Source of the DNA: Acanthosoma haemorrhoidale
Lineage: Eukaryota > Arthropoda > Insecta > Hemiptera > Acanthosomatidae
Assembly (NCBI GenBank): GCA_930367205.1
Contig: OV884015.1
Coordinates: forward strand, 78,321,341-78,385,340
Direction: 5' to 3'
DNA: 64,000 nucleotides
This document shows positions 46,861 through 59,561 of the stretch, in pieces (within the stretch, counting starts at the first letter, position 1; each line of letters opens with the position of its first letter). The translations under genes and the position numbers were made by a program. Under the pieces are notes generated by a model. It made no database searches. It was not told the DNA's origin and saw nothing but the letters and a program-made list of their open reading frames with translations.

Positions 46861-48492
46861 TTTTTTTATTATAATTTTTAAGGCACTCAAACTAATTTAC
46901 GTGGACTGAAATCGTATAAACAATAACTATGCTAAATATAACCAATCAACAATAACAAATTAATTAATGAGTCATACAAACGTAGGTTTAATTCCCACCA
47001 GAAATTGGAAGGAATTTCTTTTGCTGCAATCCCGAAGAAACTTCTACATTTCCTCCCTGGCAAAAATGACATAAATAAATTTTATTACAATATAATCTTT
47101 ATAACCATTATAATGGTATAATATTCTATAGAATATTATTATCTGGTGGAACGGGGCATGTTTTTTATGGGATGAAGTTACAGCGGACACTCGTGGTCCT
47201 GATCAGTGATATTGTGTAACATGCCTAATGATTTATTGTTAATTATAAAGTGCACGGCTTCCACTCACCTCGCCTACCTCATACTAGAGTCACCCTTTAG
47301 ATTACAATAATTTAGTTGCAAACAGTAGTTCTACAATCCATTCCATTAAAATCATTTCATCGATTGTACATCAAATAAATAGTCGTTGTCAGATATTGCT
47401 CTCTTTTTGAAACATGAGTAAGAACATCAAAGGCCCATGAGGCTGACTTATGCTAATGTCACAAAACAATAAACTCTTGTTAGTGTTGTCTGTATATAAA
47501 TACTATTGTATGTAAGTAACCTGTATGTTAACATTTATACTTATAGTACGTATACGTATACGTAAGTAAAAACTTATACCATAACGTAATAAGTGACAGA
47601 CTGGGCATGTTAAACATCAGTGTAAATACCGGGAAGACCGACTGCGTGATCTTCTCCCTCCAAAAGGGAAAAAAACCTTGCGAAAATCATATAGTATAGG
47701 AGGTCAACAGAACTCACCAGCTTTCTCAATGTACTGTCTGGGTATAAAAATGAATAGGCATCACTATTTCTCTACTCATTTTAGTAATAAAATTGAAAAA
47801 GGTCTTACCGGCTTTCGCACTTGCTAACGTCACCCAACCTATCGCTTCGTCTCAAACTGATGATCTATAAATGTAAATATAAAGTATGCTGTTGTGTTTA
47901 GCAGAAATAAACTTGAGTATGCGCTAGTTATGGAGTTAATTTTGCAGCATAAAACAAAATGATGCTCAGTAGCTGTTACTTTTGCTTAATCTCCATCTCT
48001 AGTAATCATTAGCTTAGGAAGCAAGGAAGTGACTATTATATACATGCACTGGGAGTGTACCACGCGTTGCTTTGAGAAAAGTCTGGAAAGCTCTATGCTC
48101 ACCAAAGCGAGGTCAAAATATAGTGCTTAAAAAAAGTGCCATTGGTTTGTTAACCGATTATTCATAGGCATAAAAAGATTCTGGATTTATAGTTACCTCC
48201 AAATCAAGAAAAATATACAATCGATGAGAAACAAATGGGTGGTTATTGTACATTGGGCTATTAACCACATAAAGAATTAGGAACAACAAAAACATTTGTA
48301 TAATTAGTAATTTAATTATTATCTTTCATAAAAAAAGAATCTAATTTGTCCAAGAATATACTTTCATTATTAACCTGTGGGTCATCAACGTATATTGGAG
48401 TCTGTATAACTGAAATAAGGTAGCAACATTTCAGTATTTGTTTTAATGGCTAACACAGCTAAGCAGTCTAAAAGTCAAGTCTTGTAATTAAC
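46861..48492. other. Unassigned AT-rich DNA with palindromes
   Basis: Two perfect palindromes are adjacent at 47104-47117 (accattataatggt) and 47118-47139 (22 bp, centre ctatag). Another, tacgtatacgtatacgta, lies at 47548-47565. No gene was recognised. Confidence 0.5.
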
Positions 48493-48935
48493 ATGGTATA
48501 TGGCACTCACTCACCGTCACAAGTCCATTTTTTCCCTAATAATACACTCAAAATCACTAATTCCAATGTAAAAAGGTTCACCAATCTGCAAGGACTTTTG
48601 ACAAGGGGCATTTGGGCTAGACACGAAAAACGTTTAATGACTTGGAAAGCCATTGGACAATACCTCGTCAGCGGCGATGATGGCATTCGACTTAATGGGC
48701 ATTCGCTCAAGTACCCGAAATGGGTGTCCGCTGCAATAAAAAGGCTTTCCACCATTGTCGAACGATCTACACTCATTTCCGACCAATCTTCGTTATAAAT
48801 TCAGAAAGTAAATGTATTTCAGCTGAGTTATTCACCAAGGCCACCGAATTACTCGGCGATACTATTGAATTTGTACTGACAAGTGTTTTATCAGGTCACA
48901 TTCATCAAATTAGATTATACTCGTTAAAAAAGTAA
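48493..48935 (+). other. Unidentified frames, possible coding fragment
   Basis: Two overlapping plus frames (48493-48798 and 48720-48935) cover a less AT-rich stretch. The second contains a plausible amphipathic segment (AELFTKATELLGDTIEFVL). A minus frame (48776-48507) also crosses it. I do not recognise any domain. It could be an exon remnant or an unknown element; nothing chooses the strand. Confidence 0.25.
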
Positions 48936-50159
48936 TTAAAAACATTTGATACAATACCATAATGGTAAAAAATGTATGGTACCATGACAAATAATTGAGA
49001 CATTTAACTGAGGTCTGGTCTTGTGGGAGGGAAAAAAAACACACGATGTCGCATAACGCAACAGAAATTTTGCATTACCAGTTGGTTCGCATTCAACTTT
49101 ACAACTTCTCTTAAATGCCAGAGTACCTGGGCGCAGTTCTTTTTGCAGTGCACCTAGCATTTTAACCTGTTGTACGATCCGTGCCAAACTCCATATTACT
49201 CAAAATAAGTTTCTCAGACTGCTCAATGATTACTAACACAGTAAACCTTAATCAGTAAACTACAGTCTGGGTATAGTTTCAGTTCAATTATATTTTTTTC
49301 GTTTCATTGAAAAAAAGTTACTGTCAGCAGTTCCCAACCAAGATGAATTAAGGCCAGAATCGAACCTTGATAATTATTTGTGAATTTTAACTAAGTGGGA
49401 GAATTGGTGAGATTGTATATGTTGGGAATCTGCTTAGACCCGCGAAAATCCGATTTCCGACAAGTACATGAACTCCACGTATCCAAGTAATTCCACGGAT
49501 AACAGTGAATTCACTGTTTAATAAGCTAGGGGGATCTGCTTGCGCATGTATCAAATTCTAGCCAGACATTTAAAGAATTTGTTCAATTTAGATTTTAATA
49601 TCAAAACTAAGTTTGCTGTTTTCGAGTGATTTTGTATAGGAAATGGTTTAGTTACATATTTAATATTTGTGAAATCGCGCACCAGCCTAAAGTAAATAGT
49701 GTAATGTTAATTGTTTTTAATGTTTACTTCTCTCACACATTCGTTAATATTAATAGTTATTGTTTAGATAGTTGTTACCTTTAGTTAATTGTAGTATTCA
49801 ATATGGAAAAGTATAGTGTCCTGTAAGGGTTTGGTGGATTATTGTCTGGACTTCACCCAGCAATGGAAGAAGGTGCTAACCAGGACAATAGATAATAAAT
49901 GCTGTATTAGATTCTGGTTTCACCAGATTCCAGTTCATCTTCATGATCACTACATTATCTCTTAAAACCTTCTTTATATATCATGACTACCACAGGTAAA
50001 TATTTTACAATCCTTAATTCATTTCATGGTTTCATAATTTAGTTTATATTTGAAATAAACTCCTAAACCAGCCAGAGTCATGACTATTTTGTGGAAATGT
50101 GGGAAATTGTACATGAGATACGGTTTTTAACAGTAATTTTTTAATGCAAGGAGGCTTGA
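48936..50159. other. Unassigned DNA
   Basis: A B-box-like ggttcgattctgg on the minus strand near 49360 hints at a tRNA-derived SINE, but no convincing A box was seen. The rest is AT-rich. Confidence 0.35.
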
Positions 50160-50480
50160 TAATAATCATGCCTTTAGATCTGATTGGCTGCCTGCTTCCA
50201 GCCGCTCTCCAGTTCAGACCAGCCTGGAAAGGTCAGTTCAGAAGTGATGCGTGAAAACTAAGTGTTTTCAAGTTTTCTGAGCATTTGTCTTGCACCCCCC
50301 CCCCCAATCATTTTATAATAGCGCTTTGTATACAACCTATTCACATACTTTCTTCCTCATTCCTCAATCCATTCCAAAAGCTGAATTTTATCACTTTCAT
50401 TCTCTATTTAAACCTTATTTATTATTCATTATCTTTTTATATATATTATTATTTTGCTAATCTATGCATACTAGAAGAGT
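50160..50480 (+). repeat. Family C dispersed repeat, copy 2
   Basis: Partner of 46560-46860. It also contains a C run of about ten near 50295. The similarity ends around 50420-50480. Confidence 0.55.
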
Positions 50481-51761
50481 CATCACCTATTTTATACTCC
50501 TCTTTTAGTGTTCTTTAGATTTTATAGAGCTATCTATTCGATGTGACAGTTAATAATAAAAACCCCAGTGTGTAAATACAGCTCCAAATATATTCTGAGA
50601 ATAAATCTATCAACAATAGTTGATTCCACTATTCCAGATAGTGTCCATATGGTTAGAATATTTTATGGAAACTGAATAATATATGTACATATAGCATAAT
50701 GTATATAATAATATACTGAATAGTAATTCTTCTCCTTCTCTTGACATTAATCCTTCATTATCATACATTTTTTTTACCCTCTTCCTAATATCACTTAACT
50801 GGAATCTAGTTCTTTTATGATCACTAATAAATGTATCTATCACCACAACCCATTATTGGAGACCTTCGCACCTGAGTGCCGTCATGAATTATTTTATTTT
50901 GTACCTGTAGCGAATGTGGGAAGGCCCGATTATGGTTTCATAGGTGGCTACGTGTTCGGAAAATATTGTCTGCACGTACTACGTGCCCCGGATGTGGATC
51001 CAACAGCTCTCCGTTAATCTCTGTTAAGCCAGCCAGACAGAATTTTACATGCGACTCTTCTTTCTCTAACTCTTATAAATATGCTGAGTTAAGCAGTAAA
51101 AAAAAAAAACCCTGTGAATTTATAATAATATACTGCAATATCGGTTATTATACAAGTATGTTTTATGGCAGGGGTTAAATGAAAAAACCATTGTAACTGC
51201 TCATGAGAACTCCATTAACTTATTACCATCCTTGAGCAATACTAGTAACATCCTTAAGCAGCAGAGAATACATTTAATAACTAATCTATGTAGAATAATA
51301 ACAAAGTCACGTAGGCGTGCTACCATCTACCGAATGCATGGATACCACTACCTTCATTCAGGGCATAGTAAAATAAATCACTAAAAGGTTTCTTGATAGT
51401 CATTAGTATTGCAACTATAATTTAGTATTGTGTATAACGTATCGACTGGGACGAATATACATAAAGACGTTCATTTTAGGTCAAGGATCACTAAAAATTA
51501 GTATTTTAGTTGTAGATTATTTTCTATTTCCGTTTTCCTACATATACATAAGTGGATTTACAGTTAAGTTATACTTTTAGTTTAGACGTGCCCTGGTGTC
51601 AAAGAACGTCATGCATTGAGCCTATAGGTAACATGAAACAAAATAAAGAATTATAGAGTTATCTCTGCAGGAAAATACGTGTCCCCATAACTTAAGAAGA
51701 ATTAACGAATTTTATTTTTTTTTTTGTTAATTCAGAATTAATAGTTTTATTTTTAATCACC
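50481..51761. other. Unassigned AT-rich DNA
   Basis: Frames at 50610-50846 (minus) and 50817-51017 (plus) carry no recognisable domain. A T run lies near 51711-51725, close to the 5' junction of the next LINE copy. Confidence 0.4.
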
Positions 51762-52335
51762 GTTACGGAATAGAGCTATGGGTACAGCAAAAACGTACCC
51801 TAGCGTACCCAATCCTTTCAATCAAAAGTCCTGAGAGCAATAGTCAATGCCCAATGTCATGTCAGCAAGAAAACCCTTTATGAATATTTTAATATACCCA
51901 AATTCTTAAACTCATTCCTTACATGTTCATGAAATTACATCTAACATATCCCAATCTCTAGCACAGGCATTACACTGCGCCAGTCACCCCTATAATCCTC
52001 CTCGGAGACTAAAGCGTCAGTGACCTCGTGACCTGCTATAAATACGTGTCAGTGGGAGTCCTGGCAGTGGCCAGTTTTTTTACTCATGCCCTGAACGTGG
52101 CTCTCGCTCTCTTGGCCAGCCTCTACTGGCTGTTATTCGGTGACGCGGCAGATGGGGGAGGGTAGGTGACCTACCTAGCCGATTCCTCTTTCGCATGCGA
52201 GGGAGGTGGCAACCATGTGGATTTGGGTGGTCTCTGGGCTGTTTGTTAATACTGTATAAATCATTGAGTGAATGAAGAATTGTAAATATTGTATGAATGA
52301 GAACACTGATATCAATCAATTATTGCTCAATAAGT
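51762..52335 (+). mobile_element. Family A LINE 3' fragment (copy A6), plus strand
   Basis: The sequence from ggaatagagctatggg matches the A1/A2 ORF2 end and 3' UTR in reverse orientation to those copies. A diverged ORF2 end can be read around 51840-51990 (LRAIV, KKTLYE-type thumb residues) with stops. Both 3' UTR motif copies are visible at about 52245-52305. The last part of the tail is lost near 52335. No TSD was confirmed. Confidence 0.85.
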
Positions 52336-54238
52336 CTGATTGGTTATGGTTCTTCTTATATTGTGGGGGGGTTTTCTCCAGCACATCTATTAATATTAAT
52401 GTATCATAGCTGGAGCTAATACGGGGTGTCATTAGAGGTTTTAATTATTAATTAGTGTTGTCGAATTCATCTTATTTATCTATCTGTCACGTTATACCTT
52501 TGTGTGAACGAAATGTGGACCGCATTATCAATTCCGATCAAACATATTAGTATTAATAGAGATGAATGACTCGATGGGTAGAGGTGTCATCATGCCCTTT
52601 GGGGCTATATTCTACAGCGTCTAAGTAATTAGTAATTAATGATAATTAATTCAACACTTGCTGTTACAACTTTAGATTCTAGGTTCCAATTTTCTTTTTG
52701 TTAGTAGGATTAAATGAGGGATACCCAAAAGTACTGACCATTGAGTAATAAAATTGAAAAGATCTCGATGAATAATATCCGTATTTAATTCCGTTAGAAA
52801 ATTAATTATGTATTTTTAATGGTTTTATGAATAAGGTAATATAATACACGCTGTTTTTGATTATATACAGAACCTATAATATAATATTTTACGTTATATT
52901 TTAATCTAAAAACATTTCTTTTGAATATTTGGATTAAAATATCTTGACGTCAGAAATGTAACGATATATATGTATATATATAACACCATGGTCTCACTCA
53001 CTAATGAGTTACAATGAGTAAAGCACATAAAATACAAACGCTCTAATAAACCACAGCTACTTAATTATAAGTGCATACAAAACATTATTACTATTATTCA
53101 AAAGCTGTTCAGAAAATGAATGTATAATGTACATCATTATAAGTGCAAATCGCAATATAAAATAATTAGAAATTGTATAAAATGTCGCAAAGCCACAGGA
53201 AATCTAATGGCCTATTGTAAATAGATTCATCTAAAATGCATTCTTTAATATTTTGATTATAAGGGGCTATGAAAGAAGAAATATATATTATTGTTTTGTT
53301 ATATGGAATGAACAATAACAAATAAATAATTTATAAGCCTTTTAGAGTGACTTAATATACGTTTTAAATATGAAGCGTATTCTAAGCATTATGTTTTCAA
53401 GAAAACTGTCATTATTTTTCTGTATACTGAATGGATGATATTGCATCTAATTACATAGGTAAACTCGTGTCTCAAGTTCTCATGCTCTTTGTTTGTCATT
53501 TCGTATGCATTAATGGAATAGAACAGTATTTCCATAGAAAGAGAATGACCATAATTCGAATGTTATTGCCTATGTGTGTTAACGGATTTGCGTGGAAAAA
53601 TGAGTGGTTGGAGCATTATATTGACCACAATACCTATTTACAGATTACTACTTATAAACAGGCGGGAAAATTAGTTTCCTAGATTTAATTTAGCTTTTCT
53701 TCGTGTATGTGGAAAACCATGGAAAATTATAAATTTAATGGTATACTTAAATGATAAGTAGTATTTATAGCTTTTTTTGAGTTTCATTCGTACATAAATG
53801 AAAAACTACCACCATATAAAAACTTGGTCACTTAATGTTGGCTGGTAGGATCGTATTTAATGGGTGATCAGGGGAACTTAAACTATTAAATTGTTTTAAT
53901 GTTGGCACTTACCAATGTTTAAACTAGTTTTTATATCTCTTGTATAAATTTCCTGAAAAAGTCCTGGAAAATATGTTCCCTTATTCTACTTTATCTCTGA
54001 TTTTTCTTTTTACAATATACAATTAATGAGTAGATGCATTAGTATGTAAATATATTATCAATGATCTTGAACAAAAAGATATGACTGAACGATATAACGT
54101 TTAACTGAAAAACAGTTTTTGTTTCAGAATCATAATTAAATTTACGATGAATCCTGAAATATTGTATTATTTGCTTCTATAAATTTCTCACCTGCCTTCA
54201 ATGATAATTACATCCTGTGCACGGCACTATGGCATACC
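52336..54238. other. Unassigned AT-rich DNA
   Basis: A short TA-rich run (gatatatatgtatatatata) lies near 52963. The plus frame 53431-53682 has no recognised domain. No element was identified. Confidence 0.45.
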
Positions 54239-54247
54239 CCTTTTTGT

Positions 54248-54745
54248 GATATGAAGGCTACCGACATCCACGAAAAGTTCGAGGTCCCCACCATCACCGA
54301 AGCCATCCAAAGAAGGCACATCAAGTTCTTTGACTCGATGAAACATAGCCGAAACCCTCTGTTCCGAGACATGACACCCCCACCACTACCGGAAAGATGG
54401 CAACTCTCAAGATCTGGTAAAGCAGACCAAATGGTGTACATCACGGCGCTTGGCCCACGAACAACAAGCCTCTAACGGGCACCCATCACTGCTACCCAAC
54501 TAAATAAGACTGCACTACATGCCTAGAGAGACTCTAGACCCAGCCACAAGTGGACTGTCACCACTGTACCGCAACAATCAACCTCCACCGAGGCTTCCCA
54601 CGCTCCTTAATTCCATCACACCACCTTCAAGCAGGTGCTCCTGGTACAAGGATCCGCTCAACCCAAATATTCCTTTATTTTTCCCTCATCCTTAATCTTA
54701 TAATTAGAGAGCTAAGAAAAAAAAAAAAAAAAAAAAAAATTAAAA
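54248..54745 (+). mobile_element. Family B Jockey-like LINE copy B2
   Basis: A 5'-truncated copy with the ORF2 end, a short 3' UTR, the ...agagagctaag terminus and a poly-A tail at about 54717-54740. The 9-bp repeat cctttttgt at 54239-54247 and 54746-54754 is the likely TSD. Its UTR matches 2371-2733 rather than B1 and B3, so it belongs to a second subfamily. Confidence 0.88.
54251..54475 (+). pseudogene. LINE ORF2 C-terminal end (family B, copy B2)
   Basis: About 74 codons remain: ATDIHEKFEVPTITEAIQRR, then HIKFFDSMKHSRNPLFRDM and a PPPLPERW tail. These align with EMHKKIEVLTIQDFIKRRH, SLRHSHNPLFSDLQ and PPPMPVRW of copy B1. The stop is at 54473-54475. Only the extreme end of the protein is present, so no activity is expected. 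Confidence 0.82.
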
Positions 54746-54754
54746 CCTTTTTGT

Positions 54755-56581
54755 CTTTATTTTTAGGTCATGAAGGCTTTTTCAAAACCAGATACCCTTC
54801 TAGTTTTTCCATGTTAGTGGTTAAGCTATTCTTTAAACAAATAAATAAATAAACAATTCTGAGCAAATTAAAGAATACTACGTTTTGATCGAGAACATGT
54901 AACGTGTTTATTTCCTTTACCCGTTATTTTGTGGATAGTGTTTGTTCACAACTCATTTTTTTAAAGGCATGGTATTTTTCAAGAAAGTTGCGTTGATGAC
55001 TTGTAGGTGCTAACTACAAAGAAACTCTATAACGAATGAAAGATGGTAAATATTAGACTTAATTAGTTATCAAATAATAAATGTTACTGACTAGTAGGCT
55101 ATCAAATTAAATACCAAGTACCGGTGCATGTCTTTCATGCATTACATTTTAGGTCTTTAATTGACTAAAGTTGTGAAATGGGTTTACAACCATCAAAATC
55201 ATTTTCTTAACTTATACTCGACCAGTGTTTTACGTAGATACAGTAGTTTCCTCGGTATAACGATGCTAAAACTACAAATAAGGCACAACCCAATAAAGAA
55301 TAGTGGAGATTCCTTAATTGATTACTAGTGAATAAAATAATTTTTTATTGTAAATATTATTTATTTAGGTACTAAATTAAATACCACTGCTTCCTGATTA
55401 ATAATGATTACAAACATTTAAGCCCTGTATCTCCAGACGTGACGAAAGTTTTAATTGCGTTTGATGCATCGCACTTGACTTGAATGTTTTGTCACATTGC
55501 AACGGTTAACAAAGCGTGGTGTGTTGCTAACTAATCTATTGTCACTACAAGGGAGCCATGACAGTTGGTTGCAGATAATCTATTGTACACTGCCAAAACA
55601 AACTTGTGGACAGGCCGGCAGACTAGAGGCTGGAGTGATAGGCACACAATTGCATTATCGATTGACACAGCACCACATCACTTCAACATTCCCCGTAGAT
55701 AATTATGCCATTACAACTCTAGTGGATATTTACAATGGCTTACGACCACTAATTAAGCGACTGACCATGTTAAGTGGCTCGAAAAATTCGATTTAGATTG
55801 ATCTATAAAAACAAAATGTATAAAGGAAAACAATGTAACAAATAAAACCGTATATAGAATAAAAAGGACATTGTAAAATACAGTGTAAAATGTGGTAAAC
55901 ATTGAGTAGAGAAGATCATTTTAGGAAGCAAAGTGGTTAGTATTATGGGAGGACTAAAAATGCTTAATATCTGAAAAAACTGTCATACTTAATCCTTTCA
56001 CTGAGAGGACGTCAAGTGTTGCTTTGATGCAGGTTGAAAAAGCTGTGAACAAAGCCCCGAAACAGTAAAGTTGAGAGGCGAGCGCAAACAACGTAAACCA
56101 ACCACCATTAGATAAAATAGAGCGTAGAAATGCAGTTGTGGCGAATCGTAGTCACGTGTATTTTTGACTAATTTAGGCATAGGTCATGAGGTATGAGCGA
56201 ATCGATCAAAAATCTTTGAAATACAATCCGAAATAACTCGGCTTCTGACAATGAATTGGTTATAACACAATAAAGGAATTAATTTAAAATTTTTGATATT
56301 TAGTTGTACCAGTTCTCAACACAAAGACTGCCCTAAGAGAAAATAACAAATAGTTTATTTCTAACCTAACAGCATCCAAAATCAGTGTGTGACTTACTAT
56401 TAACTCAGCAGTGTTAATACTGAAAACAAAGAACATTTTCATTTTTTAATAATAACTGAGCCAAATTTACAAAAATCTGTGTTGCTTAGAGATCTTGGGG
56501 TTTGGCGTGTTGCTTGCGGATATTAATTTATAATCTCACATTCTTTAAAAATAATAGGTTAATAAATACAATTAATATTTG
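54755..56581. other. Unassigned DNA
   Basis: The plus frame 55497-55796 (about 100 codons, GC-richer than its surroundings) is the only notable frame. It has no motif I recognise and no partner copy in the window. It could be a lost exon or an unknown element. Confidence 0.35.
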
Positions 56582-56593
56582 ATTAAGTAAATA

Positions 56594-56879
56594 GTTTCAT
56601 GTTTGCGAATTAAACTTATTTCAGCCCCCTGCCGGGGCGGGCCAGGCTTGACCTGGCCGACTACAAAACATTGCCTAGGTACCCCTAGGCTCCACCCTCG
56701 GTAGACTCTCACTACCTTCCCGAATCCACCCGCCTCCTTCAGGCATTCCACACCCTATATCCTTCTCATACACCCTTCAAATGGGGGACTCCCCTTAGTG
56801 AAAGGCACTCATTAGCCCAAAATAATTTTCCCACATCCTATTTTATAAGTTTGAGAGCTAAGAAAAAAAAAAAAAAAAA
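56594..56879 (+). mobile_element. Family B LINE 3' UTR fragment (copy B3)
   Basis: The sequence from ttatttcagccccctgccgg to ...gagagctaag and a poly-A tail matches the 3' UTR of B1 closely. The perfect 12-bp repeat attaagtaaata at 56582-56593 and 56880-56891 is the TSD. No coding sequence remains. The first 25 bases or so do not match B1 and may be added at the 5' junction. Confidence 0.92.
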
Positions 56880-56891
56880 ATTAAGTAAATA

Positions 56892-57129
56892 AAAATGTTA
56901 TCTAATGTTTCAAACAATCGTTTTGGTTTTTCAATGACGTGCACCGTACACCTGTTCTACCTTAGTGGATAAGTGGTACGCATCTAGGTAGATGACCAAG
57001 GCTGTTGAGAAGAAAACCTCCATTCTGGGGAGAGGAAAGATGCACCGTACCCACCCGATCCAATTGGACGTAATAGGACGCCACGTAAGGAGGTAAGATG
57101 CTTGGAAGTGAAACTGAGAGATCACCTGA
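56892..57129. other. Unassigned DNA, possibly start of R1-like copy D2
   Basis: A minus frame 57125-56931 is open but motif-free. The stretch is likely part of the LINE that follows, because composition shifts to GC-richer at about 56940. Confidence 0.35.
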
Positions 57130-57900
57130 GTCTCTCGCCCTACAACGTGTTACTAGCGAATAGGAACGACTATAGTCGCTAACAGCTTTATTGGATATAC
57201 GCTAACAGCGTATCGGAGGTGCGATATGGGGAGTAAAGCTTCCAGTCTCAAGGATCCTGTTCCAGGGGTGGTGATGGGAATTATAAGATATGTATTCCAG
57301 TCACAGTCAGAGTACCTCAACAAGGACCAGGCACATAAACTAAGGGCCTACAGGACTGTCTAGTTCGAAGTGGCCCAGGTATCAGTGGAAAAATATCCCG
57401 TGGACTCAGGACTCAGGACGAAGGGGAAGAGAGGTCAACTGGAAAAGCTTGGTGGAAGGTCCTCCTTGGTGAATGGACCAGCGAGGCATGGAACAACAGG
57501 TGGGCTAGCACAACGAAGGGGATCACACTGAGAAAGTATTTCCCCTCATTCGGGGATAGGATGAGGGTGAGATGGGTCTCCCCAGATTATTGGAGCTCAC
57601 AGGTACTAAAGACACGATGGATCTTGTTTCCATTTCAATCTGTACAAATACAAAAAGCGGAAAACACACACTGCGGAGAAGAGGACACATAAGAACATTC
57701 CATGCTCTCTGATGAGCCCTTGAACCCGCGAGAGCTATTCGATAGGAAGGTACAGCTTGGAAAAATCCAACCTACCGTCACTGGTAAAGACGGAAGAGAA
57801 CTTCGGAGCAGCATCCAGAAGTAGAGGGATCATCAGGGACTTTGTCACTTCACCATCTCGAGGAGGCTGGTCCAGGATGAGCAGTTTTGGGTAGGCTAAT
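57130..57900 (+). pseudogene. R1-like LINE ORF2 C-terminal remnant (copy D2)
   Basis: In shifting plus frames one reads RAYRTV*FEVAQV near 57350 (the R1-type AYRTVSTEAL block after the RT), then WTSEAWNNRWASTTKGITLRK and WVSPDYWSSQVLKTRW at 57470-57630, then a zinc-knuckle remnant (HCGEED, stop, EHSML) and an ending like that of D1 near 57870. The knuckle, intact in D1, is broken here by a stop. The protein would be the C-terminal part of a LINE polymerase; the catalytic RT is absent. A near-perfect atacgct/agcgtat hairpin lies near 57200. Confidence 0.72.
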
Positions 57901-59350
57901 CAAGAAAGAATTGTTGTACGGGATGGATGGTTGGAGGTAGACCTCTAACTGAAAACGATTTCTTTCAATTTGCTTATGCCCCTATATTGATTTAAACGGA
58001 GTCGTTATTTACCAAGTAAATAAGAAGTTCCATTAAATACTTTACGTTGGTACATGATGCCACGTACAGGATTCATATAAAAGTTGTATGTCATTCGCTA
58101 AGATATTCTACAGTTTTTATACTATTTGTCATATTGGCATACCTACCCAAATAATACCTATTTATTAAATAATAATCTGTGTAGAATAATTGCATCATTT
58201 TACAGCTATTAGTATTTATTAAAATTGTATGTAACGGTATTCATTTTCTATTTCAGGTGAGTGAGACCTTATATAGTCTTCTGAAAAATACGTAAGTTGT
58301 TATTTATTTTTTCTTTCTTTGATTTGGAATTGATTATTAATATTCTCTTACAATTTAATAAATTATGAATAATCGGCGATCCAAGTTTTGAAAGTATTAT
58401 TTGAATGGATGATTTCAAATTTTCCAATATTTAATAAACTTAGCTGAACATATTAGCTACTGTAATAGATTACGATAAAATTATATTAGCTTATGAAACA
58501 GAGATAATTATTAATTAAAAGTAAAATTTCAAAAGAAATGAGATCGTTATGTCATAGAATATTCGAACATTTAGCTTCATTCGGAATCAGCTTCATTTTT
58601 ACTCTTAATTGTAATTAGTTCTTGCATAAATGCTCAAATCTATGAGTACTCCTTATATGTACTAACATCAGCCCAATACTGATTTATATTTAAATTCCTG
58701 ACCACTTCATTTACCTTGAAATTTCTGGCATGCTCCCGTACATTGGTAAACTATACACAAACTTCACGACAAACCCGACTCAAATCCCACTAATGGAGAG
58801 CTGCTTGCCTGTGCAACACCTGTTGTAGTGTACCTGGCCTTCCTTATAGCGCTCCGAGACCACATGAAAGAAGTCAGAATAAAGCTAATTAAAATTATCA
58901 TCGCTATTTTATGATAATTAATCGTGAGGATAATCAATTATTACCTCTCATTATTGAAAATATCACCCGCTGCACCTTTTAATAAGGTGTTGAACTTATC
59001 ATTAAGAAACTTGATTATTCTAAACGTTACCGGAAAATAAAAACTCGGCTGGGTAGTGTGTGCTGTAATATTTGTTTTATCTATGACACTACTAGTTATG
59101 TTAGTAATACTATGCCAATTGAACAGCTTAATAAAATGCAATGATCAAAACTGTTCTTTTCTTCCAGTTTAACCTCCTCGAGGAATATAAGACATTAATT
59201 TATTTTCGGTATGGATAATACTTACACCCTTCCCAAAATCTCATTATGGAATTTATATCGCAGTATTATTAGATTATAAATAATCAGCTAACAAATGTTG
59301 TAATATTATATAATATTATTGTTAGAGAAGGCTTTCGATAAATACAATCC
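57901..59350. other. Unassigned DNA; weak tRNA-like stretch near 58745-58800
   Basis: attggtaaactat and cccgactcaaatccc near 58743 and 58775 resemble tRNA A- and B-box spacing, followed by a GC-richer body to 58860. This is compatible with a SINE but weak. Nothing else was recognised. Confidence 0.3.
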
Positions 59351-59354
59351 ACTT

Positions 59355-59425
59355 AAATCATCAATAATCGATTACAATCATCAATAAGCGATAGCCGAAC
59401 ACAATAAGCGATTACAATATGAGAG
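59355..59425. repeat. Short tandem repeat, about three units
   Basis: Units like caataatcgattacaatcat, caataagcgatagccgaaca and caataagcgattacaatatg follow each other with a period of about 20-23 bases. The units are about 70-80 percent alike by eye. Confidence 0.65.
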
Positions 59426-59561
59426 GTATAAATTACTTCGTTACACAAAAATAAACACAATGTTACAACTCCCCACAATTGAAGATGTTGTCAATGAGGT
59501 GACAAGTCTGGTTTTGGAAGTAACAGTGTTAATGTTTTGTAAGTAAATATTACAGAAACTT

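Noticed and set aside
49340..49440. tRNA gene on the minus strand
   Set aside because: Only a B-box-like string was found; no acceptor or anticodon stem pairs.
50285..50518. Membrane-protein-like frame
   Set aside because: Hydrophobic residues follow from T-rich DNA; the frame crosses family C repeat and a poly-C run and is not kept in the other copy.
52963..52982. Microsatellite of TA repeats as a notable feature
   Set aside because: Short and imperfect, as expected in this composition.
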